From: Brachybacterium aquaticum
GTDB lineage: Bacteria > Actinomycetota > Actinomycetes > Actinomycetales > Dermabacteraceae
DNA length: 64,000 nucleotides
Direction: 5' to 3'
Assembly (NCBI RefSeq): GCF_014204755.1
Contig: NZ_JACHLZ010000001.1
Coordinates: 3,038,001-3,102,000, forward strand
In this document: positions 16,768 through 24,903 of the stretch, in pieces
Layout: the number at the start of each line of letters is the position of its first letter
How positions within the stretch are numbered: position 1 is the first letter of the stretch
The notes under the pieces: model-generated
Databases searched by the model: none
What the model was told of the DNA's origin: nothing
The model's input: only the letters and a program-made list of their open reading frames with translations
Position numbers and translations under genes: made by a program

Positions 16768-18201
16768 ATGAGGCTCACGATCCTGGGCGGAGGCGGGTTC
16801 CGCGTCCCGCTGGTCTACGAGGCAGCGGCCATCGGCGCGACGGGTCTGGTGGTCGACGAGATCTCCCTGCAGGACGTCGATGCGGCGCGCCTGCGCACCA
16901 TCACCTCGGTCATCGAGGGGCTCGGCGCGCAGCTCCTCGCCTCGGGTCGGGTGGCGGCGCTGCCGCGGCTGACCGCCACGACCGACGTGCGCGAGGCCGT
17001 GACCGGCGCGGACTTCGTGTTCAGCGCGATCCGGGTGGGCGGTGCCGAGGCCCGCACCGTCGACGAGCGGGTGGCGCTCGGCCTCGGCCTGCTGGGCCAG
17101 GAGACCATCGGCCCCGGCGGCCTCGCCTACGCTCTGCGCACCCTTCCCGTCGCGCTCGACATCGCCCGGACCATCGCCGAGGTCGCGCCGAACGCCTGGG
17201 TCATCAACTTCACCAACCCCGCCGGGATCGTCACCGAGGCGCTGCGCGGCGTGCTCGGCGACCGCGCCGTGGGCATCTGCGACACCCCCATCGGCCTGGT
17301 GCGCCGCGTGGGCCGACTGCTCGGCGCGGACCTGGTCGCCGGCACGCCGGGCACGGGCGTGGACTACGTGGGCCTGAACCACCTGGGATGGTTGCGCGCG
17401 GCGACCGTGGAGGGCGTGGACCGCCTGCCGGGGCTGCTGGCCGACGACGCGGCGCTCGAGGAGATCGAGGAGGCGCGGCTGATCGGCAAGGACTGGGTCC
17501 GCGCCGACGGGGCGCTGCCGAACGAGTACCTCTTCTACTACCTGCACACCGACGAGGCGATCCGCCGGATCACCGCCGCGGCCACCACGCGCGGCGAGTT
17601 CCTCGCCAAGCAGCAGGGGGACTTCTACCTCGCGGCGGCGGAGGCGGCCGACGGGCCTGCGAGGGCAGGCGGCGCGTGCTGCTCCTCGCCCCTGGACCTC
17701 TGGCGCTCCACCCTGCACGAGCGCGAGGCGACCTACATGGCCGAGTCCCGCGACGAGGAGCGGCGTGAGGAGGACATCGCAGGCGGCGGCTACCAGGAGG
17801 TGGCGATGCGGCTGATGACCGCGATCGCGACCGGCACGAAGGAGCGGATGATCCTGGACGTCGGCAACATCGCCGCAGGCCGTGAGGACGCCCCCGCGAG
17901 CGAACGGATCGTCCCCGAGCTGCCCGCGGACCTCGTGCTCGAGGTGCTGTGCGAGGTCGACGGCGACGGGGTGCACCCCCTGCCCGTCGCCCCGGTGGAG
18001 CTGGGGCGGATCGGCATGATGTCCACGCTGCGCTCCGCCGAGCGGGCGATCCTGGAGGCAGCCCGCACCGGTTCCCGCGAGGCCGCCTGGCGCGGCTTCT
18101 CCACCCACCCGCTGGTCAGCTCCCCGGAGCTGGGGCGGAAGCTGCTCGAGGGATACGAGGCGGGGCACCCGCAGATCGCGGCGCTGTTCGGGAGGGGCTG
18201 A
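16768..18201 (+). CDS. Family 4 glycosidase, 6-phospho-beta-glucosidase type
   Basis: A 477-residue NAD- and metal-dependent GH4 enzyme. LTILGGGGFRVPLVYEA is the NAD-binding start, NFTNPAGIVTEA and GICDTPIG (with the metal-binding Cys) and LNHLGW (metal-binding His) are the family signatures. It cleaves 6-phospho-glucosides in the cytosol by an oxidation-elimination route. GH4 enzymes usually work with PTS uptake; here the divergent operon encodes an ABC importer and a PfkB kinase instead, so the phosphate may come from the kinase (inference). The start is leaderless. A Cys-Cys pair at GGACCSSPLD is unusual. Confidence 0.9.
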   Translation: MRLTILGGGGFRVPLVYEAAAIGATGLVVDEISLQDVDAARLRTITSVIEGLGAQLLASGRVAALPRLTATTDVREAVTGADFVFSAIRVGGAEARTVDERVALGLGLLGQETIGPGGLAYALRTLPVALDIARTIAEVAPNAWVINFTNPAGIVTEALRGVLGDRAVGICDTPIGLVRRVGRLLGADLVAGTPGTGVDYVGLNHLGWLRAATVEGVDRLPGLLADDAALEEIEEARLIGKDWVRADGALPNEYLFYYLHTDEAIRRITAAATTRGEFLAKQQGDFYLAAAEAADGPARAGGACCSSPLDLWRSTLHEREATYMAESRDEERREEDIAGGGYQEVAMRLMTAIATGTKERMILDVGNIAAGREDAPASERIVPELPADLVLEVLCEVDGDGVHPLPVAPVELGRIGMMSTLRSAERAILEAARTGSREAAWRGFSTHPLVSSPELGRKLLEGYEAGHPQIAALFGRG

Positions 18202-18236
18202 GCCGGAGGGGGGCTGAGCCGGAGGGGCTGAGCCCC
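18202..18236 (+). repeat. Short direct repeats after the GH4 gene
   Basis: GGGCTGAGCCGGAGGG-like units repeat about two and a half times directly at and after the stop codon, ending in GGGGCTGAGCCCC. Confidence 0.5.
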
Positions 18237-18250
18237 GAAGCAGGTCGGGC

Positions 18251-18384
18251 CGTGACGTTCATCGGCGGTATGGCGATCACTGGCGGCATGCGGGCAGCTC
18301 CGCTCGTGAGTGCGAGGTCCGCCGTATTCCGCCCCCTTTCACCACGACGGCCCGCTCACCACGACGGCCCTCTGCCCCGGACGG
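18251..18384 (+). repeat. Left imperfect direct repeat flanking the DUF4143 ATPase
   Basis: About 134 bp matching 19822-19957 in the same orientation. Best-conserved parts are GACGTTCATCGGCGGT (GGCGTTCACCGGCGGT in the right copy), GCGAGGTCCGCC, and TTCACCACGA with CTGCCCCGGACG. No gene is seen in it. Confidence 0.65.
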
Positions 18385-18397
18385 GCGAGCTCAGCGG

Positions 18398-18512
18398 TCG
18401 CGCTTGTTCGACCTACGACTCCGCGTTTGTAGCACCTGACTCTCCGCGTTTGTAGCACCTAGTCATCCGCGTTTGTTCGACCTGGCCTACCGCGAATGTT
18501 CGACCTGAGGTA
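18398..18512 (+). repeat. Array of five 23-bp repeats upstream of the ATPase gene
   Basis: Units at 18398-18420, 18421-18443, 18444-18466, 18467-18489 and 18490-18512, each exactly 23 bp: a 16-bp conserved core, CCGCGTTTGTTCGACC in units like the fourth, and a 7-bp variable end. Units two and three carry TAGCA where the others carry TTCGA. The array ends inside the -10 box (18511-18516). Iteron-like; a binding array for a regulator or for the ATPase itself is likely. Confidence 0.9.
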
Positions 18513-18516
18513 CGGT
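18511..18516 (+). promoter_or_regulatory. -10 box, leaderless start of the ATPase gene
   Basis: TACGGT, 6 nt before ATG 18523; its first two bases are the last two of the 23-bp repeat array, so anything bound to the last repeat would touch the promoter. Confidence 0.6.
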
Positions 18517-18522
18517 GCCGTT

Positions 18523-19776
18523 ATGAACTCGCTGTTCACACGGCACCTTCTCCCCCAAGCCACCGACCTGCTCGACGCCTTCCCCGCCGTCGTCATGCAG
18601 GGCGCACGGCAGGTCGGGAAGAGCACTCTCGCCGCGATGGTGGCCGAGGGAAGGCCGCACGTCTCGGTGAGCTTCGACGACGATGATGTCCGGGAGTCCG
18701 CGAAGCTGGATCCTCGTGCGTTCGTGCGTCAGGCGGGCGAGGGCCTCCTCGTGATCGACGAGGTGCAGCGGAGCCCCGAGATCCTGCTCGCGATCAAGTC
18801 GGCGATCGACGCCGACCGCTCGCCCGGACGCTTCCTCCTGACCGGCTCCTCGGATCTCCTGCGCCTCTCCCGCTCCCCCGATTCCCTCGCCGGTCGCGCC
18901 GTGACGCTCGATCTCCATGGACTGAGCCAGGGCGAGATCCGCGGGGAAGCCGAGGACTTCGCACGCTGGGTCCGTGCCGCTGACGGCTCCCTCGCCGGGA
19001 GTCGCCCGGGGTGGCCCCGTGAGGCCTACATCGACGCGGTGATGAAGGGTGGTTACCCGGAGATCCAGAGACTAGCCGAGCGCCACCATCGCACCTGGTT
19101 CGACAGCTACCTGGACCGTCTGCTCACCCGGGATGTCGGTGACGTCTCCCGCGGCCTGTCGACCGACCGGCTCGCGGCCGTCCTCCGACTCGTGGCGGCG
19201 AACCAGGGCGGCGAGCTCGTTCAGGCGCGCCTCGCCGACGAGCTGTCCATGCCCCGCTCCGGCGTCTCCGCATACCTCGCCGCGCTCTCCACGATGTACC
19301 TCACGCACGATCTCCCCCCGTGGCGCGCGAACCTCACCAAGCGAGAGGTCGGCCGCCGCAAGGTCTCCGTCGCCGACTCCGGGCTCGCCACCAGGTTGAC
19401 CCGGCTCCGTGCCGCACAGCTCGCGCAGGTGCGCAGCGCCGAGGTGCTCGGCGCTCAGCTCGAGGCCTTCGTCGTGGCACAACTGCTCGCGCAGCGTGGA
19501 TGGTCCGCGGAGGACTTCGAGGTCTTCCACTTCCGCGATCGCGACGGGCTGGAGGTCGATGTCGTCATGGAGTTCGACGACGGCCGCGTCTTCCTCCTCG
19601 AAGTGAAAGCGTCGTCCACTCTCCGTGCCGATCACTCGAAGGGGATCCGGGCGCTCGCGGAGCGCCTGGGGCCGCGATTCCTCGGAGGGGCCGTGCTCGG
19701 GCTCATCCCCGAGAGCCGTCAGCTGGCCGAGCGCATCTGGGGGCTTCCCGTCTCCGCGCTCTGGGAGCATCCGTAG
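18523..19776 (+). CDS. AAA+ ATPase with DUF4143 C-terminal domain
   Basis: 417 residues. Residues 27-35 are a Walker A motif (GARQVGKST); LLVIDEVQR is Walker B and LLTGSSDLL sensor 1. The C-terminal DUF4143 part contains AYIDAVMKGGYPEI and a helix-turn-helix-like stretch, and ends in a PD-(D/E)XK-like core, DGLEVDVVMEF then VFLLEVKAS. The family is widespread and mobile in bacteria, its role unknown; a DNA-related function is likely from the nuclease-like core (inference). The leaderless start sits behind five 23-bp repeats, and the gene is bracketed by imperfect direct repeats, so the whole unit may have been acquired. Confidence 0.9.
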   Translation: MNSLFTRHLLPQATDLLDAFPAVVMQGARQVGKSTLAAMVAEGRPHVSVSFDDDDVRESAKLDPRAFVRQAGEGLLVIDEVQRSPEILLAIKSAIDADRSPGRFLLTGSSDLLRLSRSPDSLAGRAVTLDLHGLSQGEIRGEAEDFARWVRAADGSLAGSRPGWPREAYIDAVMKGGYPEIQRLAERHHRTWFDSYLDRLLTRDVGDVSRGLSTDRLAAVLRLVAANQGGELVQARLADELSMPRSGVSAYLAALSTMYLTHDLPPWRANLTKREVGRRKVSVADSGLATRLTRLRAAQLAQVRSAEVLGAQLEAFVVAQLLAQRGWSAEDFEVFHFRDRDGLEVDVVMEFDDGRVFLLEVKASSTLRADHSKGIRALAERLGPRFLGGAVLGLIPESRQLAERIWGLPVSALWEHP

Positions 19777-19821
19777 GGCCGTCCCCGATCCGTCGGTCGT
19801 GGGCGGCGGGGCGGATCTGCA

Positions 19822-19957
19822 CCGTGGCGTTCACCGGCGGTGTGGCCTGAGCCGGCGATACGGCGAATGCTGGCGGAAGGCTGCCGAGCGGCCCTCCTGA
19901 GCGCGAGGTCCGCCAGAATCCGCCCCCATTCACCACGAGGGACCGCTGCCCCGGACG
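19822..19957 (+). repeat. Right imperfect direct repeat flanking the DUF4143 ATPase
   Basis: Matches 18251-18384; see that entry. The copy lies between the ATPase stop codon and the promoter of the decayed TauE gene. Confidence 0.65.
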
Positions 19958-19983
19958 CGGTCCCGCCCCACGCGCCCGCTGGA

Positions 19984-19989
19984 TACGGT
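19984..19989 (+). promoter_or_regulatory. -10 box, leaderless start of the TauE pseudogene
   Basis: TACGGT, 6 nt before GTG 19996. Confidence 0.5.
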
Positions 19990-19995
19990 GGCCGG

Positions 19996-20545
19996 GTGAC
20001 GCTCCCCCTCTCCCTCACCCTGATCGGCCTGGTGCTGGTCTGCGCGATCATCCAGCGCGTGGCGGGGATGGGCCTCGGGATCGTGTTCGCTCCGTACGCG
20101 GTGGTGCTGATCGGCGCGCACGAGGGGATCATGCTCGCGAACCTCCTCGGCGGGCTCGTGCCGATCGTGATGCTGCCGCGGATCTGGTCCCGGATCGAAT
20201 AGGGCAAGGTGCTGCGCATCGGCTTGCCCGCGATCGCGGTGATGCCCTTCGCGGCGTGGCTGTCCTCGATCTCCCCACCCGCACCGCTCTACCTCGTGGT
20301 CGCCTCGCTCGTGCTGCTGAGCCTCGTCATCTCCGTCCTGCTGGCCCGGGTGAACACCACTGTGGACGGGGTTCCCGTGCAGGTCGCGACCGGGGTCGGG
20401 GTGGGGCTCGGCACGGTGATCGGGGGCGTTGGCGGGCCGGCCACGACCGTCTACGCCGTCCTGTCGCGCTGGCCCGCGCTGTCCATGGTCGCGACCCTCC
20501 AACCGCTGTGGATCCTCGTGTCACTGGTGCCCTTCGGGACCAAAT
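19996..20545 (+). pseudogene. Sulfite exporter TauE/SafE family membrane protein, broken
   Basis: The frame opens at GTG 19996 and encodes hydrophobic helices of a TauE/SafE protein (IQRVAGMGLGIVFAPYAVVL, ANLLGGLVPIVMLPR). An amber TAG at 20200-20202 interrupts it, after which the same frame continues (GKVLRIGLPAIAVMPFAAWL, GVGVGLGTVIGGVGGPATTV) until it is cut by the left end of the ISL3 element at 20546. Intact proteins of about 250 residues export sulfite or related organosulfur anions. The point mutation plus the lost tail make it a pseudogene. Confidence 0.85.
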
Positions 20546-21847
20546 GGGGCTCTTCACGAACGAGGGTGTAGTCGGTTGAGCGCGTCGGTGGCCGGGTAGG
20601 GGTCGAGGTCTCCCGGATGATGGAAGTTCTTCACGCTCGCCATCCCGAAAGACCTCGACGTGCTCCACCCTACTTTCGCGACCCCTGACCTGACCACGTT
20701 CTGCCGCCTCGACGAGCTCGGCCTCGTCGCCGTCGGCCAGCTGATCGAGCCGGATCGGGCCACGATCGAATGCCGCGTCGTCGAGGACGACCCGTGGTGT
20801 CGGAAGTGCGGTGTCGAGGGCGTGCCGCGGGACACGGTCACGCGTCGACTGGCGCACGAGCCGTTCGGGCACAGGCCGACGACCCTGCTGGTGCGGGTGC
20901 GCCGGTACCGGTGCGGACACTGCCGGCGCACGTGGCGGCAGGACATGACGCGGGCAGCGGCGCCGCGTGCGAAGATCTCCCGCGGCGGCCTGGAGTGGGC
21001 GCTGCGGGGCATCGTCATCGACCACCTCACCGTCACCCGCGTCGCCGCAGGTCTCGGGGTGTCCTGGAGTGCCGCGAACGCCGCCGTCCTCGCGGAAGGC
21101 AAGCGGCGCCTGATCGACGACCCCGCCCGGTTCGACGGGGTCACCACGATCGGTGTCGACGAGCACGTCTGGCGACACACGAGGCTGGGCGACAAGTACG
21201 TCACCGTGATCATCGACCTCACGCCCGCGAGGAACAAGACCGGGCCGGCGAGGCTGCTGGACATGGTCGAGGGCCGCTCCAAGGCGGTGTTCAAGCAGTG
21301 GCTCGCCGCCCGCCCTGCGGACTGGGCGAAGCGGATCGAGGTGGTCGCGATGGACGGCTTCGCCGGGTTCAAGACCGCTGCCGCCGAGGAACTCCCCGAC
21401 GCCGTCCCCGTCATGGACCCGTTCCACGTGGTCCGCCTCACCGGCGACGCGCTGGATGTCTGCCGGCGTCGGGTCCAGCAAGACACCACCGGTCACCGCG
21501 GGCTCAAGGGCGACCCGCTCTACAAAGCCCGCCGCACCCTGCACACCGGGGCGAGCCTGCTCACCGACCGGCAGCGGGCACGCCTGGACGCAGTGTTCGC
21601 GAGCGAGGAGCACGTCGAGGTCGAGGCGACCTGGGGCATCTACCAGCGCATCGTCGCGGCCTACCGGGAGCCCGACAAGAAGAAAGCGAAGGCGATGATG
21701 CAGGAGGTGATCGCTGCGATCAGCAGCGGCGTTCCCGCGGCGCTCGTCGAGGTCCGCAAGCTCGGCCGGACCATGAAGCCGCGGGCGGGCGACATCCTCG
21801 CGTTCTTCGACCGCCCCGGCACCAGCAACGGCCCGACCGAGGCCATC

Positions 21848-22145
21848 TGTGAGTCTGGATCTGGCTGGTCTGGGACTGGCCGGTCAGGATGGATGTCGGT
21901 CGTATCGAACCGGGTGTGACTCTCGAAGCAATTGGCCCGCTTGCGGTGTCTTCCCGTTGAATTGTCCGCCCGGGTCGGTGCGGCCGACACCGTCCGGCCC
22001 ACCTCGGTGACCTCATCAGGAGACTGCCCGGCCCTCGGGCCGTGGCCCATCACAGATTCGCCCCGAAGTGACCTCTTCCCGGACCCGTGCCGGCCGCTTG
22101 GCGACCGTGACCATGTCCGTCTCGAAGAGAGGAGCGTCGATCGCC
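21848..22145 (+). ncRNA. Probable bridge RNA region of IS110 no. 1
   Basis: The non-coding left end is the place where IS110 elements encode the bridge RNA that pairs with target and donor DNA. CCCGTTGA at 21953-21960 is the exact complement of the right-hand target TCAACGGG (23234-23241). Upstream, GAAGCAA near 21926 resembles the left target GAGGCCA at five of seven positions, a weak match. The block ATTGGCCCG (21931-21939) is shared with the second IS110 element at the same place. RNA ends are not visible from sequence alone. Confidence 0.6.
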
Positions 22146-23219
22146 ATGGCTATCGTCGCGCATACCCGCCCGTTCGTCATCGGCGTGGATACCCACGCCC
22201 GCAACCACGCTGTCTCGATCCTGGCCTGCCCGACGGGCGAGATTGTCGATGAGGCTCAGTTTCCCGCAACGGCAGCAGGCTTGTCACGCGCGGTGTCTTG
22301 GGTCGGGCGCCGCACCGGAGGGGACCTCGACACGCTGTGGGTGATCGAGGGCACCGGCACCTACGGCGCACGCCTTGCCCGCACTGCAGCAGACACCGGA
22401 CACACCGTCGTCGAGGCCCCGCGGATGAACGCTCGGGCGAACCGCGGCATCGGCAAGTCCGACCCGCTGGATGCGCGCCGCATCGCCGCAGCAGCGCTCC
22501 CGCTGCAGCAGACGCAACTGCGTCAACCGCGCGCCGACGAAGGTATTCGCGCTGCCATAAAGGTCCTGCTGGCCTCCCGCGACCACATGAGCACCGAGCG
22601 CACCGCGACGATCAACGCGCTCACCGCGCTACTGCGCGTGGTCGACCTCGGTATCGATGCCCGCCGCCCGCTCACCGCGACCCAGATCGCCACGACCGCG
22701 GCGTGGCGCACCCGCGACGAAGAGCTCGCCACGGCCACCGCCCGTGGTGAAGCGATCCGGCTCGCCAAACGCGTCGCCGCCCTCGACGGCGAGCTCAAGG
22801 AGATCACCACGCGGATCACGGACCTGGTCCGGCAGAGCCCCGCCGGTGGCCTGCTCAACCAGCCCGGCATCGGCCCAGTCACCGCCGCCGTCGCTCTGAC
22901 CGCGTGGTCACACCTGGGCCGCATTCGATCCGAGTCCGCGTTCGCCAGCCTCGCTGGAACCAGCCCCATCCCCGCGTCATCGGGCAACACCGTCCGGCAC
23001 CGGATCAACCGGGGTGGCGACCGGCGCCTCAACCGAGCACTCCACATGGCCGTCGTCACCCGCATGCGAATGGACCCGCGAACCCGCGCCTACGTCGAGC
23101 GCCGTACCGCCGAAGGGCGCACCCTCCGGGAGATCCGTCGCTGCCTCAAGCGCTACCTCGCCCGCGACATCTACCGCCGCCTCAACACCGCCGCTCAGAA
23201 TGAGCTCACCGGGGCTTGA
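22146..23219 (+). CDS. IS110 family transposase (DEDD recombinase)
   Basis: 357 residues. N-terminal RuvC-like DEDD domain: FVIGVDTHARNHAVS holds the first Asp, WVIEGTGTYG the Glu, KSDPLDARRIAA the last acidic pair. The C-terminal Tnp_20 domain has QPGIGPVTAAVAL, LAGTSPIPASSGNTVRHRIN with the likely catalytic serine, and NRGGDRRLNRALH. Such enzymes join DNA with a bridge RNA guide. ATG 22146 is chosen for the MAIVAHTRPF start, with AGAGGAG 11 nt upstream; ATG 22113 is an alternative. The gene looks intact. Confidence 0.92.
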   Translation: MAIVAHTRPFVIGVDTHARNHAVSILACPTGEIVDEAQFPATAAGLSRAVSWVGRRTGGDLDTLWVIEGTGTYGARLARTAADTGHTVVEAPRMNARANRGIGKSDPLDARRIAAAALPLQQTQLRQPRADEGIRAAIKVLLASRDHMSTERTATINALTALLRVVDLGIDARRPLTATQIATTAAWRTRDEELATATARGEAIRLAKRVAALDGELKEITTRITDLVRQSPAGGLLNQPGIGPVTAAVALTAWSHLGRIRSESAFASLAGTSPIPASSGNTVRHRINRGGDRRLNRALHMAVVTRMRMDPRTRAYVERRTAEGRTLREIRRCLKRYLARDIYRRLNTAAQNELTGA

Positions 23220-23221
23220 CA
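23216..23221 (+). promoter_or_regulatory. Outward TTGACA box at the right end of IS110 no. 1
   Basis: TTGACA overlaps the stop codon and ends 14 nt before the element border. In a circular form it would stand 17 nt before GAGTCT of the left end, a possible junction promoter for the bridge RNA. Confidence 0.5.
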
Positions 23222-23363
23222 GACATAGGAGATTCAACGGGCGACTCGAACACCTCCGCGGCTCCGCCCTCGGCTTCCGCAACCTCACCCACTACATCGC
23301 TCGGTCGCTGCTCGAAGCCGGAGGGTTCAGACCCGCGCTACACCCTCATTCGTGAAGAGCCCC

Positions 23364-24319
23364 TTCCCGCCGCCTACCAGCGCGAACGCCGCCAGCTCGC
23401 CCAGAGGCGCAAGGCGGCATTCGCGGAGGAACCCACCGGGGCGAACCAGGTATGGCAGCTGGACTTCTCCGAGTTCGAGACCAACACCGGCGGGACCTGG
23501 AGGATCGCAGGATGCCGGGACTACTGGAGCAAGTACGAGTATCCCTGGCACGTCTCTCCCACCGCGAACCAGCACGACGCGATCACCGCGATCGAGACCG
23601 CCCTGGAACACTACGAAGCCCTGTTCGGTCATCCGCTGATCGAGACCTGCCAGGCAGACGAGAACGGCGAGGTCATCCCCGCCCTCACGATCGTGACGGA
23701 CAACGGCGGCCCGTTCCGCTCATTCCGATTCGAGCACTTCATCACCAGCCATCCCGAGCTGCGCCACGTCCGCACCAGAATTCGCACTCCGGGACAGAAC
23801 GGGTCCCGTGAACGCGGGTTCGGCACGCTAAAGTACGAAAGACTGTTCCTCGAGGAGATCGACGACGTCCTGGCGCTGGTCGAGCACGCCGACGCCTACC
23901 GCAGCGAGTACAACCAGATCCGTCCTCACGAGGCCCTGGCCTGGAACCGACCGCTGGACGTCCACCTCGACCACGCCGACCCCTACACCCCTACCTTTCC
24001 CACCACCGAAAACGTGCCAACTACTTTACGCGGGACAGTTGTTGTTGTCATGATGGTGGTCTGCCTTCCTGATGGTGGGCACGTCGGTCGGGGGCCGGGC
24101 AGACAAGACGTTGATGGGGCTCTCCAGGCTCATATGAGGTCATGCAAGGCCTTCGACCGGCGCTCCTCGTCGGTCACCCCACCGGCGAAGGGGTCGTGGA
24201 CGGTTCAGATCAAAGACAGACCCCCTGCGGGGCCGCCAGTCAAGTTTCGGGTCACACGCCCCCTTGCCGGGGGACAGTTACATCCTCTACGTCTAGGTTT
24301 GGCAGAACCATTCAGATAA
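23364..24319 (+). pseudogene. Integrase-core (DDE) transposase, N-terminus lost
   Basis: The frame enters from the right end of the ISL3 element, so the N-terminal DNA-binding part is gone. What remains is an rve integrase core: ANQVWQLDFSEFE (first Asp), TIVTDNGGPFRSFRF (second Asp), GSRERGFGTLKYERLF (Glu), then ADAYRSEYNQIRPHEALAW, typical of IS481/IS3-like enzymes. After PTFPTTENVPTT, near 24017, the frame runs on into apparently non-coding DNA up to 24319, so the true end is probably altered too. Confidence 0.75.
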
Positions 24320-24341
24320 CCACACGAAGGAGCGGTGCATC
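24018..24341. other. Non-coding stretch between integrase remnant and cynS
   Basis: No convincing gene. It holds two small GC hairpins, CCCCTGCGGGG near 24222 and CCCCCTTGCCGGGGG near 24261, and looks like leftover insertion-sequence end DNA. The cynS promoter is presumably here; ATCCTCTACGTCTAGG near 24281 is the only promoter-like patch I see. Confidence 0.35.
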
Positions 24342-24785
24342 ATGAACGAGGCCAAGGCGAAGGCTGCCGAGGAGATCCGGGCGACGAAACAGAGGGAGGG
24401 ACTCTCCTGGGCCGAGATCGCCGAGGCGATCGGCAAGCCGAAGGAGTGGACCGTCTCCGCCCTCCTCGGGCAGCATCCCGTCCCCGAGGATGCGGCGGTG
24501 AAGGTGGGCGAACTGCTCGGGCTCAGCGACGAGTCGGTGCAGGCGCTGCAGCGTCAGCCCTACCGGACGGGGCTTGGCGATGCCGCCAACGATCCGACGA
24601 TCTACCGCTTCATCGAGGCGATCAACGTCTACGGCCCGGCGATCAAGGAGTTGATCCACGAGGAGTTCGGCGACGGGATCATGAGCGCGATCAACTTCAA
24701 GCTCGACGTGTCCCGACGGCCCGACCCCTCGGGTGACCGGGTCGTGGTGACCCTCGACGGCAAGTTCCTCGACTACAACTGGTGA
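24342..24785 (+). CDS. cynS: Cyanate hydratase (cyanase)
   Basis: 147 residues, close to the usual 147-156. The N-terminal helical domain (AEEIRATKQREGLSWAEIAE) and C-terminal active-site domain are complete. Arg89, Glu92 and Ser115 in DPTIYRFIEAINVYGPAI and GDGIMSAINFKLD have the same spacing (3 and 23) as the catalytic Arg96, Glu99 and Ser122 of the E. coli enzyme. It converts cyanate and bicarbonate to ammonia and carbon dioxide in the cytosol. GAAGGAG lies 9 nt before the ATG. No transporter or carbonic anhydrase gene is beside it; it is stranded between insertion elements, so it was either brought in by them or isolated by them. Confidence 0.95.
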   Translation: MNEAKAKAAEEIRATKQREGLSWAEIAEAIGKPKEWTVSALLGQHPVPEDAAVKVGELLGLSDESVQALQRQPYRTGLGDAANDPTIYRFIEAINVYGPAIKELIHEEFGDGIMSAINFKLDVSRRPDPSGDRVVVTLDGKFLDYNW

Positions 24786-24792
24786 CCGGGTC

Positions 24793-24816
24793 GGCGGCAC
24801 CGGCCTCGGTGCCGCC
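24793..24816. terminator. Terminator hairpin of cynS
   Basis: Perfect 10-bp arms GGCGGCACCG and CGGTGCCGCC with loop GCCT, 7 nt after the stop codon. Confidence 0.7.
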
Positions 24817-24903
24817 GTCATCGGTTCATGGGATGAGTCGGCTCACTTCTTGGACTGAAGCGCCCTGGGTTCCGTTCCGAGTCTCAGCAAGGAGAATCGG
24901 AGT

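Larger units (their letters stand above)
21848..23235 (+). mobile_element. IS110 family element no. 1, nested in the ISL3 transposase gene
   Basis: 1388 bp, bordered by GAGGCCATC on the left and AACGGGCG on the right, which together rebuild the ISL3 reading frame. It has a 298-bp non-coding left end, one transposase gene and a very short right end containing TTGACA (23216-23221) overlapping the stop codon. No terminal inverted repeats, as expected for the family. TC at both junctions may be the core dinucleotide. Confidence 0.9.
20660..23355 (+). pseudogene. ISL3 family transposase, split by IS110 insertion
   Basis: Segment one (20660-21847, 396 codons) has the zinc-finger region (CRKCGVEGVPRD, RCGHCRRTW), the helix-turn-helix and the DDE domain (TTIGVDEHVWR, VAMDGFAGFK, VMDPFHVVRLTGDA) and stops inside TSNGPTEAI. 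Segment two (23236-23355, 39 codons) continues in frame as NGRLEHLRGSALGFRNLTHY to a stop. Joined, they give a full 435-residue transposase. As it stands the first part reads into IS110 sequence and stops after 23 codons at 21919, so it is inactive unless the IS110 element leaves precisely. Confidence 0.9.
20546..23363 (+). mobile_element. ISL3 family element, interrupted by an IS110 element
   Basis: Ends are 26-bp inverted repeats, 20546-20571 and 23338-23363, with one mismatch; both begin GGGGCTCTTCACGAA. Inside are the two halves of one ISL3 transposase gene, separated by a 1388-bp IS110 element. The left end cuts a TauE gene and the right end cuts an unrelated integrase gene, with no matching 8-bp duplication at the borders, so the flanks were probably rearranged after insertion. 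Confidence 0.85.

Noticed and set aside
18398-18512. 23-bp repeats as a CRISPR array
   Set aside because: The repeats are back to back; the 7-bp variable ends are too short to be spacers, and there are no cas genes.
18398-18512. LexA (SOS) boxes in the repeats because of GTTCGA
   Set aside because: Only one half-site per unit; the required opposite half CGAAC at the right spacing is missing.
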